NCBI RefSeq assembly: GCF_000178995.1
Contig: NZ_ADVZ01000004.1
Coordinates: 124,001-188,000, forward strand
DNA: 64,000 bases
Source of the DNA: Afipia sp. 1NLS2
GTDB lineage: Bacteria; Pseudomonadota; Alphaproteobacteria; Rhizobiales; Xanthobacteraceae
Direction of reading: 5' to 3'
A program made the translations under genes and the position numbers. The notes under the pieces are model-generated. The model saw only the letters and a list, made by a program, of their open reading frames with translations, searched no databases and was not told where the DNA came from. How positions within the stretch are numbered: the first letter of the stretch is position 1; each line of letters opens with the position of its first letter. Positions 1 to 7,904 of this stretch are shown here, in pieces.

Positions 1-22
1 AGGCGATGCCGTATTGCGTCAT
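1..22 (-). CDS. 5' end of next gene in the MoxR operon (partial)
   Basis: An ATG on the minus strand at 22-20 overlaps the TGA of the DUF4159 gene (21-19) in an ATGA arrangement, like the other junctions of this operon. The seven visible residues are MTQYGIA. In related Bradyrhizobiaceae operons of this type the DUF4159 gene is often followed by a large membrane protein of glutamine-amidotransferase-like class, but seven residues cannot show that. The call rests on the coupling pattern only. Confidence 0.45.
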
Positions 23-2856
23 TGCCCGAGCCTTTCAATCAGAGCAGGGGCATGAACCTGATCGGCCTTATAGTTGCCGGTCAGCGTGTACATCACGATG
101 TTGGCGCCGGCGCGGAAGGCGAATTCGCGCTGGCGCGGCTCGCCCGGCGTCAGCGGCAGCATCGGCTGGCCGTCGGGCCGCAGCGCCCATGCGCCCGCGA
201 GATCGTTCGAGGTGATGATGATCGGCGAGACGCCGTCGCCACCTCGCGCCGGGCGCTCCACGCCGTCATTGTCGCCCTCGCGCGGCAGCGCCTCGACCCA
301 GGTCTGGCCCGAGGTGAAGCGCCCCGGAAAGTCGCGCAGTAGATAGAAGGTCTTCGTCAGCACATGCTCGCGTGGCACCGGCTCCAGTTCGGGGATGTCG
401 AGCGAGGACAGGATCTGCCGCAGCGCCAGCATACCGGGGGTCTGAGATTCCCCGTTCGAGGTCGGCGGCGCATCGATGGCGTCGCGGGTGTCGAACAGCA
501 CCGTGCCGCCATTCTTCATGTAGGCGTCGAGCTTGTTGATCGCCTCCTGCGAGGGCTTCGGCGCGTCCGCGATCACCGGCCAGTAGATCAGCGGGAAGAA
601 GGACAACTCGTCCTTGGCGGGATCGACGCCGATCGGATCGCCGGCCTCAAGCGCGGTGCGCTGGGCGAGGAACAGCGACAGGCCGCTGAGCCCGGCCTTG
701 ACGATGTTGTCCACCTCCGCATTGCCAGTGATGACATAAGCGAGGTGCGTCTGCGACACGGCCTTGATGGCGAAGTCGTCCTTGGCGGTGTTCGTTGCCT
801 GCGCTGATTTGGCGGACGGGGTTTGTGCGTCCAGAGCGTGCGGGCTGAACGCGCTCAACACGACAGCCAGAGCGAGTGCTGTGGCGACGGAGCGCCGCCG
901 CAGCAATCCGGCCAACGTGCCGCCGAGGATGGCGATGATGATTGCGTCAATGACGAACAGCAGAAGTGCCAGCGAGAGCAGGGTGCCGCGCAGGTCGCGC
1001 GGCTCGGCGTTGGTGTAGCTGGCGCGGGTTGCGCTGAGCGATGAGGTATCGAGTGGTGTCAGGCGATCAGTTGCGGCGAGCGTGTTCACCGCAACAGGGC
1101 CATCGACCGGGCCGTAGAATCCCGGCGGATGGTCGAGGCTGGCGCGGCCGCGATAATCGGCCTTCACCGGCTTGGCGGTAGACGGCGGCGCGGTGAAGGC
1201 GCCGAAGCCGTCGAGCACGCGGGTCGGCGCGACCGTCTCAACCTTGGTGTCGGGTGTCAGGTTGCTTCCGGCGGCATCGGCATAACCCGCCATGTCGACG
1301 ATCCGGCGCAGCATCTCGACGAACGTGCCGGAGAGCGGCAGGTCGGACCAGCGCGTATCGCCGCTGACATGAAACAGTACGAGCACGCCCTTGCCGCGCC
1401 GTTCGCCGGTGACGAGCGGCGTGCCGTCGGCCAGCGAGGCCCATGTTTTCGAGGCGAGCGCGGGATCGGGATCGGCCAGCACCTGCCGCGTCACGGTGAC
1501 ATCGTCGGGCACCGGCAGACCGCCGAATGGCCCATCGGCTGCGAAGGCTGCGAGGTGTTGCGGCTTTTCCCATGTCAGCGTGCCGCCGAGGCTGCGGTTG
1601 CCGCGCCGCAGTTTCACCGGCACCAGATCGTCGTCGCCTGCGGCGAGACGTGGCCCTGCGAAGCGCATCAGTACGCCGCCCTGCGCGATCCAGTCGTCCA
1701 GCCGCTCGCGCAGTTCAGGCGACAGCGTGCCGACATCGGCGAGGATCAGCATCGGCAATTTCTGGTCAAGCAGTTGCTTGATCGCATCGTCGGGTGCGCT
1801 GCGCTCGGCGTTGCGTACGTCGGCGAACGGTGCAAGCGCCTTCGTCAGGTAAAAGGTAGTGGCGAGAAGGGGCTGCGAGATATCGGAGCTTGCACCGGAC
1901 ACGATGCCGACGGCGCGCCGCCGCCAGCGTTTGTCGAGCAACTGCACGGCGCCCGCGGAACGCTCGCCCGTGATCTCAAGCCGCGCGATGTCGTTGCGCA
2001 GTTCGACGGGAAGATCGAATGCCGCTTCCGTCTCGTGCGCGGTGGCGTCGAACGCGAAGCGCGTCTCACCGATCGGCGCGCCCTTCTGGTCGAGCGCGCG
2101 CACGATGCCGGACTCGATGCCGCCGGTGGCGCGCAGCACTTTCACGGTCATTTTCGCGGCGGCATTCTCGGCGGCTGCAAGCGCATGGGTTGGCGGCGTG
2201 CCGCCCTCATAGACCGTCAGCGCGCGGTTGCCGATGGCTTCGTGCAGGCCGCTCACGAAGTCCGCGCCGCGCCCGCTGTCGATGCCGTCATTGAGCCAGA
2301 CGATGCTGGCGTCACCGATCTCGCCGAGAAAGCGTTTGATGAGCGGCAGCGTGGCGCTGCGGTCGATGCCGTAGGGTTTCGGCGCAAATTGGCGCAAGGC
2401 GACGCGGGCCGTGCCCGCCGGCATCAGGCTGATGTCGCGCGCGGGTTCGGACAGAGGCACCAGCGCCACCGCGCGGCGCGAGGCGTCGGCCTGCGAAATC
2501 AGTTCGTCGGCGGAACGGATGCGAACGTCCCAGCTTGCGGCCGCGCTCCAGCCGTCATCGAGCAGGATCACGAGAGGACCGGTGGATGCGCCCGCGCCGC
2601 CTTTCGGATTCCACACCGGGCCTGCGGCGGCGAAGATCACGAGCGCGGCGGCGAGCAGCCGCAACGCCGTCAGCCACCACGGCGTGCGCGACGGCGTCTC
2701 CTCGCGGGGCTTGATGTCGAGTAAGAGCCGCGTCGGCGGAAAGTCCACCTTCACCGGGCGCGGCGGGATCACGCGCAACAGCCACCACAGCGCCGGCAAG
2801 GCGATCAGCCCCGCGAGCAGCCATGGTTCGGTGAAGGAGAGCGGCAATCCGTTCAT
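19..2856 (-). CDS. DUF4159 / BatA-N membrane protein
   Basis: A 945-residue membrane protein. The N-terminus has a BatA-like hydrophobic segment (residues about 8-28, then 'PPTRLLLDI') and a second membrane segment near residues 57-75. A long extracytoplasmic middle part follows, with a von Willebrand-like stretch ('VILLDDGWSAAASWD'). Further membrane segments lie near residue 670, and a C-terminal DUF4159 domain begins around residue 740 ('FFPLIYWPVIADAPKPS', 'NGGTVLFDTRD'). I chose the ATG at 2856 because it makes an ATGA overlap with the upstream DUF58 stop; an in-frame ATG three codons earlier (2865) is also possible. It is third in the MoxR-DUF58-DUF4159 operon. MoxR/VWA operons are thought to act as chaperone or envelope-stress systems; the substrate here is unknown. 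Confidence 0.88.
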   Translation of the reverse strand: MNGLPLSFTEPWLLAGLIALPALWWLLRVIPPRPVKVDFPPTRLLLDIKPREETPSRTPWWLTALRLLAAALVIFAAAGPVWNPKGGAGASTGPLVILLDDGWSAAASWDVRIRSADELISQADASRRAVALVPLSEPARDISLMPAGTARVALRQFAPKPYGIDRSATLPLIKRFLGEIGDASIVWLNDGIDSGRGADFVSGLHEAIGNRALTVYEGGTPPTHALAAAENAAAKMTVKVLRATGGIESGIVRALDQKGAPIGETRFAFDATAHETEAAFDLPVELRNDIARLEITGERSAGAVQLLDKRWRRRAVGIVSGASSDISQPLLATTFYLTKALAPFADVRNAERSAPDDAIKQLLDQKLPMLILADVGTLSPELRERLDDWIAQGGVLMRFAGPRLAAGDDDLVPVKLRRGNRSLGGTLTWEKPQHLAAFAADGPFGGLPVPDDVTVTRQVLADPDPALASKTWASLADGTPLVTGERRGKGVLVLFHVSGDTRWSDLPLSGTFVEMLRRIVDMAGYADAAGSNLTPDTKVETVAPTRVLDGFGAFTAPPSTAKPVKADYRGRASLDHPPGFYGPVDGPVAVNTLAATDRLTPLDTSSLSATRASYTNAEPRDLRGTLLSLALLLFVIDAIIIAILGGTLAGLLRRRSVATALALAVVLSAFSPHALDAQTPSAKSAQATNTAKDDFAIKAVSQTHLAYVITGNAEVDNIVKAGLSGLSLFLAQRTALEAGDPIGVDPAKDELSFFPLIYWPVIADAPKPSQEAINKLDAYMKNGGTVLFDTRDAIDAPPTSNGESQTPGMLALRQILSSLDIPELEPVPREHVLTKTFYLLRDFPGRFTSGQTWVEALPREGDNDGVERPARGGDGVSPIIITSNDLAGAWALRPDGQPMLPLTPGEPRQREFAFRAGANIVMYTLTGNYKADQVHAPALIERLGQ

Positions 2857-3785
2857 GCCGGCCATCCCGATCTGGCATTGCCTTCGCGCGACGCGGCGAG
2901 CGCCTGATGCAGATACAACAGCAGCTCTGCGGCGGAGCGGTCGGTGCGATGGGTGGAAAACAGCCATCCGCGCCGCGCCGTCTCGGCACGGATGCCGTCG
3001 CGGTGCTGCGCGAGCTTCGCGGTGTAATCGTCCTTCCAGTTCTGCGCGCGCCCGGCGACGATGGCACCTGCGCCTTCGGGTTCGTTGAATTCGATGCGGC
3101 CGGAATAGGGGAAGGTTTCCTCAGCGGGATCGACGATCTGCAGCAATACGCCGCGCGCGCCCGACGCCGAGAGTCCTGCAATCATCGCCGCGATCTCGTC
3201 GAGCGGCGACCAGAAATCCGAGAGCACAACGATTTCGGCGAGCGAAGCTGGCACGAAGCCGGGGGGCAGGCTGTCGCGCGTGGTCACATCGTGCAGCAGG
3301 GCCTGCGCCATCCGGTCGATGATGCCGCGGCTCGCGCTCGGACGCATCAGGCCGGGAATGCCGACGCGCTCGCCGCCCGCAACCAGAAGCTCGGCCAGTG
3401 CGAAGCCCAACACGATGGCGCGTTCGAGCTTGCTGTCGCGTGCCTCCTTGGAAGCGAAGGCCATCGATCTGGAGCGGTCAGGCCACAGCCAGACGGTGTG
3501 CGCCGCTTCCCATTCCTGCTCGCGCACGTACAAAAGATCGTCACGCGCCGAGCGCCGCCAGTCGACGCGCTGCGCGGCTTCGCCGGAGACGAAGCGGCGG
3601 TACTGCCAGAAATTCTCGCCGGTGCCGGCGCGCCGCCGCCCATGCAGGCCGTGGATCACGGTCGCGGCGATGCGCCGCGCTTCCAGTACGAGGCGCGGCA
3701 TCGACGCGGCGAGCGAACGGCTTTCGCCATCGGCACGCCGGATCGCTTCGATTTCGGTGAGTGCCGGTTTGAGGGCCGCGGCCAT
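2853..3785 (-). CDS. DUF58 domain protein
   Basis: A 310-residue DUF58 protein. The diagnostic core is near residues 60-120: 'FWQYRRFVSGEAAQRVDWR', then 'LYVREQEWE' and the VWA-like 'LWPDRSRSMAF'. The start at 3785 is chosen because it overlaps the MoxR stop by one base (TGATG). Upstream in-frame codons give an Arg-rich sequence that is a shadow of moxR. DUF58 proteins are regularly encoded directly after MoxR AAA+ ATPases and are thought to work with them. The 3' end overlaps the DUF4159 start by four bases, so translation of all three genes is probably coupled. Confidence 0.9.
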   Translation of the reverse strand: MAAALKPALTEIEAIRRADGESRSLAASMPRLVLEARRIAATVIHGLHGRRRAGTGENFWQYRRFVSGEAAQRVDWRRSARDDLLYVREQEWEAAHTVWLWPDRSRSMAFASKEARDSKLERAIVLGFALAELLVAGGERVGIPGLMRPSASRGIIDRMAQALLHDVTTRDSLPPGFVPASLAEIVVLSDFWSPLDEIAAMIAGLSASGARGVLLQIVDPAEETFPYSGRIEFNEPEGAGAIVAGRAQNWKDDYTAKLAQHRDGIRAETARRGWLFSTHRTDRSAAELLLYLHQALAASREGNARSGWPA

Positions 3786-4786
3786 CAACCTATCCGTGCC
3801 TTCAACCGCCCGATCACGCCCGTGACGGTTTCGCCTTCGGCGCGGGCGGAGAAGGTCAGTGCCATGCGATGCTTCAGCACCGGCTCGGCAAGTTCGAGCA
3901 CGTCGTCGATTGATGGCGCGAGGCGGCCGTCGAGCAGCGCGCGGGCGCGCACCGCGAGCATCAGGGCCTGGCTCGCGCGTGGGCCTGGTCCCCATGCGAT
4001 GGATTTTGCATCCTCGCCGCCGTCCTCACCGGGACGCGCGGAACGCACCAGCGTGAGGATCGCTTCCACCACGGAATCGCCGACCGGCAAACGGCGCACC
4101 AGCCGCTGCGCGGTGATGAGCGTATCAGCGGTCATCGCCGCTTTCGCCGTCGTCTGCTCGGCACCGGTGGTGTCGAACAGGATCTTGCGTTCGGCATCGC
4201 GGTCGGGATAGCCGACATCGATTTCCATCAGGAAGCGGTCGAGTTGCGCTTCCGGCAGCGGATAGGTGCCTTCCTGCTCAAGTGGGTTTTGCGTCGCGAG
4301 CACATGGAACGGCACCGGCAGATCGTGCCGTGCGCCCGCGACGGTGATGTGCTGCTCTTGCATCGCCTGCAACAGCGCCGATTGCGTGCGCGGCGAGGCG
4401 CGGTTGATTTCGTCGGCCATCAGGAGTTGGGCGAATACCGGACCGGCGATGAAACGGAACGAGCGTTTGCCTGCCGTGCTCTCGTCGAGCACTTCCGCAC
4501 CGAGAATATCGGACGGCATCAAGTCGGGCGTGAACTGTACGCGCTTGGCGTCGAGCCCGAGCGTGATGCCGAGCGTCTCGACGAGTCTGGTCTTGGCGAG
4601 GCCCGGCACGCCGATCAGCAGCGCATGGCCGCCCGCGAGAATTGTCACCAGCGCGTTGTCCACCACGCGCTCCTGGCCGAAGATCACGGTCGAGACGGCC
4701 TGACGCGCGGCGCGGATGCTGCCCGCCAGTTGCTCGGCGGAGCGAACGATCACGTCTTCCAGTTTTTCGACATCTGCGCTGTTCAT
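3785..4786 (-). CDS. MoxR family AAA+ ATPase
   Basis: A 333-residue MoxR ATPase. Walker A is GVPGLAKT (residues 59-66), Walker B is LLMADEIN (121-128), sensor 1 lies in 'VLATQNPLEQEGTYPLPEAQLDRF', and a C-terminal lid domain follows. The ATG at 4786 is preceded by AAGGAG at good spacing; the longer frame upstream has no such site and looks non-coding. It is first in the operon with the DUF58 and DUF4159 genes. Family knowledge suggests a chaperone-like ATPase that acts on VWA-domain partners. Confidence 0.93.
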   Translation of the reverse strand: MNSADVEKLEDVIVRSAEQLAGSIRAARQAVSTVIFGQERVVDNALVTILAGGHALLIGVPGLAKTRLVETLGITLGLDAKRVQFTPDLMPSDILGAEVLDESTAGKRSFRFIAGPVFAQLLMADEINRASPRTQSALLQAMQEQHITVAGARHDLPVPFHVLATQNPLEQEGTYPLPEAQLDRFLMEIDVGYPDRDAERKILFDTTGAEQTTAKAAMTADTLITAQRLVRRLPVGDSVVEAILTLVRSARPGEDGGEDAKSIAWGPGPRASQALMLAVRARALLDGRLAPSIDDVLELAEPVLKHRMALTFSARAEGETVTGVIGRLKARIG

Positions 4787-4989
4787 TCCTGCTCCTTGCC
4801 GCGTCAGTCGCGGATTGGACGATGTTAGCCCGGACCTGCGGGAAATAGTCTGTCCGCACGGCGCGATCCCCCATTTTAACGGTCCAATGGGGCGACATCC
4901 ATCACGTTGCGTCGATTGGGCGTGAACGCCGCTTGGATATGGAAAATCGTGCCTAAATCGTGCCAGACTGCTCACGGTCAAGGAAAACC

Positions 4990-5601
4990 ATGGCGAAGCA
5001 AGGGCAGCCGATAGCAGCAGAGGACATTGGTCAGCGCCTTGATACGCTGGCGTCGGCGGCGCAGCGTGTCAATGCGTCCGGTTTGCCGCCGGTGGAACGG
5101 TGGAATCCGCCGTTTTGCGGCGATCTCGACATCCGTATCGCTTCCGATGGCACCTGGTTCTATCTCGGCAGCCCGATCGGGCGTCCCGAATTGGTGCGAC
5201 TCTTTTCCAGCGTGCTGAAACGCGAGGGCGACCGCTATTTTCTGGTCACCCCGGTGGAAAAAGTCGGCATCGTCGTGGACGATGCGCCGTTTCTCGCCGT
5301 CGAAATGAGGACAAGGGAACAGGACGGATTGGCCTTTTTGTCGTTTCGCACCAATGTGGGTGAGTGGGTCGATTGCGATGCCGCCCACGGGCTGCGCTTC
5401 GAGGATGCGCCGAGAGGGGGCCTTGCGCCCTACCTGCATGTTCGTGCAGGCCTGTGGGCAAAGCTGTCGCGGCCGCTATATTATGAACTGGTCGATCTCG
5501 GCGAGATTCGCCAGATCGGCGGCGAGGAGATTTTTGGCGTAGCTTCGGGCGGAGCGTTCTTCGCCATCGCCGATGCCGCGCAGTTAAAGGGCTTAGTTTG
5601 A
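4990..5601 (+). CDS. DUF1285 domain protein
   Basis: A 203-residue soluble protein of the DUF1285 family, recognised from 'PPVERWNPPFCGDLDIRIASDGTWFYLGSPIGRPELVRLFSSVLKREGD' (split here by description, residues about 28-75). The ATG at 4990 follows AAGGA at 4980-4984; ten upstream codons in the same frame are less likely. It is the first gene of a tightly packed operon with the NUDIX, DUF6111 and cca genes. The molecular function of DUF1285 is not established. Confidence 0.88.
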   Translation: MAKQGQPIAAEDIGQRLDTLASAAQRVNASGLPPVERWNPPFCGDLDIRIASDGTWFYLGSPIGRPELVRLFSSVLKREGDRYFLVTPVEKVGIVVDDAPFLAVEMRTREQDGLAFLSFRTNVGEWVDCDAAHGLRFEDAPRGGLAPYLHVRAGLWAKLSRPLYYELVDLGEIRQIGGEEIFGVASGGAFFAIADAAQLKGLV

Positions 5602-6305
5602 ACGACAGTTTTCTGAAAGACAAAGCGGGTGCCGACGCGCTTCCGGTTCCGCACCGCGCTTCGATTGATATGGGATCGGCGGAATTTTTCGAGCGCGCCC
5701 GCGCGCGGCTGAATTTCGACGTGCCAGCGGCGCTTGCCGACCCCAGCATCGTCGCCAAGACCGGCGATCGCGGCACCGACTGGATGCTGGAAATCGTCGC
5801 GCGCGAAAAGCCGATCCGGCAGGCGGCGGTGTTGATCGGCATTGTCGAGCGCGAGCAGCCGTCCGTCCTGCTCACCACGCGCGCGGGGCATCTTTCCGAT
5901 CATCCGGGGCAAATCTCGTTTCCCGGCGGCAAGATCGACCCGCAGGATGTGTCTCCGATGGAAGCAGCCCTTCGCGAGGCGAAGGAAGAAGTCGGATTGA
6001 CGCGCGATTTCATCGAGCCGGTCGGCTATCTTGATGTCTATTCCACGAGCTTCGGCTTTCGCATTCTGCCGACGCTGGCGCGGATTCGCCCCGGCTTTGA
6101 CCTCACGCTCAACACCAGCGAGGTCGACGATGCGTTCGAGGTGCCGCTCGCATTCCTGATGGACCCGGCAAACCACAAGCAGGGCACCAAGGAATATCGC
6201 GGCAAGCTCCGCTATTTCTACGAGATGCCCTATGAGCAGCGCTATATCTGGGGCGCGACGGCTGGCATGCTGCGTGTGCTGTATGAGCGGATCTACACGC
6301 CATGA
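5598..6305 (+). CDS. NUDIX hydrolase, CoA pyrophosphatase type
   Basis: A 235-residue NUDIX hydrolase. The CoA-pyrophosphatase signature is clear: 'LTTRAGHLSDHPGQISFPGG' followed by the NUDIX box GGKIDPQDVSPMEAALREA and KEEVGL (residues about 111-136). These enzymes split CoA and its derivatives into phosphopantetheine and 3',5'-ADP. The start is a TTG at 5598 that overlaps the DUF1285 stop as TTGA; an ATG at 5670 is an alternative. Its stop overlaps the DUF6111 ATG. Confidence 0.9.
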   Translation: MNDSFLKDKAGADALPVPHRASIDMGSAEFFERARARLNFDVPAALADPSIVAKTGDRGTDWMLEIVAREKPIRQAAVLIGIVEREQPSVLLTTRAGHLSDHPGQISFPGGKIDPQDVSPMEAALREAKEEVGLTRDFIEPVGYLDVYSTSFGFRILPTLARIRPGFDLTLNTSEVDDAFEVPLAFLMDPANHKQGTKEYRGKLRYFYEMPYEQRYIWGATAGMLRVLYERIYTP

Positions 6306-6565
6306 TCCGACCGCTGCTGACCGAAATCGGGATTTTCCTGATTCCGTTTGTGGCTTATGCGCTGTTTGTTTTAGCAAGCCGCCGCGAGGTGCTGAGCCGT
6401 TCATCCTGGCCGGTGCGCACGGTTCTGGGATTGGGAATGGGCGCATGCATGCTGGTCATCCTCAGCCTTGTCCTGCTGGCGAATTTTTCCGGCGCGCCGC
6501 CGGGCGCCACCTATACGCCGGCGCGCATCGAGAACGGCAAGTTCATTCCGGGGTCCGATAAATGA
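6302..6565 (+). CDS. DUF6111 small membrane protein
   Basis: An 87-residue protein with two hydrophobic segments (about residues 8-25 and 40-62) and a short hydrophilic tail. It matches the DUF6111 family, which in Rhizobiales lies between a CoA pyrophosphatase and the CCA-adding enzyme as here. It overlaps both neighbours by four bases (ATGA at 6302 and at 6562). Function is unknown. Confidence 0.85.
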   Translation: MIRPLLTEIGIFLIPFVAYALFVLASRREVLSRSSWPVRTVLGLGMGACMLVILSLVLLANFSGAPPGATYTPARIENGKFIPGSDK

Positions 6566-7830
6566 CCGGGCGCGCCGCCATCCCGACCGCGACGATCATG
6601 GCAGCGTGGCTGACATCCGGCCCTGCGGCGCGGGCGCTCTCGCTTCTGAATGCCAATGGAGAAGAGGCGCGCATCGTCGGTGGCGCGGTGCGCAACGCGC
6701 TTCTCAATCTGCCCGTCGGCGAGATCGATGTGGCCACCACGGCGCTGCCCGAAGAAGTCGTCCGTCGCGCGCGCGCGGCGCGCATCAAATGCGTGCCGAC
6801 CGGACTAGAGCATGGCACCGTCACGCTGGTGATCGAAGGCACGCCGATTGAAGTCACGACGCTGCGCGAGGATATCGAGACCTTCGGCCGCAAGGCCAAG
6901 GTCGCGTTCGGCCGCGACTGGGTGAGGGATGCCGAGCGGCGCGATTTCACCATCAACGGCCTGTCGCTGTCCGCCGATGGCATCGTGCATGATCATGTCG
7001 GCGGTCTCGCCGACATCGAAGCGCGCCGCGTGCGGTTCATCGGCGACCCCGCGCGCCGCATCAGCGAGGATTTCCTGCGCATCCTGCGCTTCTTCCGCAT
7101 CCACGCGGCTTACGGGCAGGGCGAGCCTGACCGCGCCGCGATGGAGGCCTGCATCGCTGCGCGCGACGGGCTCGCTTCGCTGTCGGCGGAGCGGTTGCGG
7201 ATGGAAATGCTCAAGCTCGTGGTGGCGAAGGGCGCCGCCGACGCGCTGATCGAAATGGAAGATGGTGGCCTGCTTGGCCGCATCACCGCGGGCGTCAGTT
7301 ATCATGGCCCGTTCGCGAACATGGTCGAGGCGGAGCGGATGCTCGGCTTCACCGCCGACGCTATCCGCCGCCTCGGCGCGCTGACGGTGGCAACGCCGGA
7401 AGACGCCAAGCGGTTGTCGGTGCGGCTGCGCCTCTCCAACGCCGAGACCAAGCGGCTGGACTCCATGGGGCATCGCTGGTGGCGGATGCGGGAGATGGAC
7501 GAGGAGATCGCGCGCCGCCGTGTCTATCGTCTCGGTCCGGATCGCTACACCGAGCGCGTGATGCTCGCGTGGGCGCGCGCGGGACAGGATTTCGCAGCTC
7601 CGCGCTGGCGCGAGCTTGCGACGCTGACGCGGCGCTGGAGTGCGCCGGTATTCCCGCTGAAGGCGGCGGATTTCATCGCGCGTGGATTGAAGGAAGGCCC
7701 GGCGCTCGGCCATGTCCTGACGCTCGCGGAAGATGCGTGGCTGGCGGCGAATTTTCCTCTCGACGCCGCAAGCGTCGCCGCGATCGCCGAGCAGACGCTG
7801 GAACGCTTCCGGCACGATCACCGGCTTTGA
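6562..7830 (+). CDS. cca: CCA tRNA nucleotidyltransferase
   Basis: A 422-residue class II CCA-adding enzyme or poly(A)-polymerase-like nucleotidyltransferase, which builds or repairs the 3' CCA of tRNA. Visible motifs are 'EARIVGGAVRNALLNLPVGE' (G-loop and metal site), 'RDFTINGLS' and 'RRISEDFLRILRFFRIHA'. The metal-binding DxD motif reads E54-I-D56, so the first Asp is Glu. Length is normal for alphaproteobacterial homologues. It is the last gene of the DUF1285 operon and is followed by a strong hairpin. Confidence 0.92.
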   Translation: MTGRAAIPTATIMAAWLTSGPAARALSLLNANGEEARIVGGAVRNALLNLPVGEIDVATTALPEEVVRRARAARIKCVPTGLEHGTVTLVIEGTPIEVTTLREDIETFGRKAKVAFGRDWVRDAERRDFTINGLSLSADGIVHDHVGGLADIEARRVRFIGDPARRISEDFLRILRFFRIHAAYGQGEPDRAAMEACIAARDGLASLSAERLRMEMLKLVVAKGAADALIEMEDGGLLGRITAGVSYHGPFANMVEAERMLGFTADAIRRLGALTVATPEDAKRLSVRLRLSNAETKRLDSMGHRWWRMREMDEEIARRRVYRLGPDRYTERVMLAWARAGQDFAAPRWRELATLTRRWSAPVFPLKAADFIARGLKEGPALGHVLTLAEDAWLAANFPLDAASVAAIAEQTLERFRHDHRL

Positions 7831-7850
7831 GGTTTTGGTTGAGCCAACAA

Positions 7851-7879
7851 AAAACCCCGGAGCGATGCTCCGGGGTTTT
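7851..7879. terminator. Bidirectional intrinsic terminator
   Basis: A perfect inverted repeat, AAAACCCCGGAGC-GAT-GCTCCGGGGTTTT, lies between the convergent cca gene and the outer-membrane protein gene. The A/T arms give a U-run on either strand, so it should terminate both transcripts. Confidence 0.9.
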
Positions 7880-7904
7880 GCGGTTCAGGTGAACCGGATT
7901 GGTC

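Noticed and set aside
1129-2724. A 531-codon plus-strand frame opposite the DUF4159 gene
   Set aside because: Low-complexity Arg/Ala/Gly sequence without a domain; it is a shadow of the coding strand.
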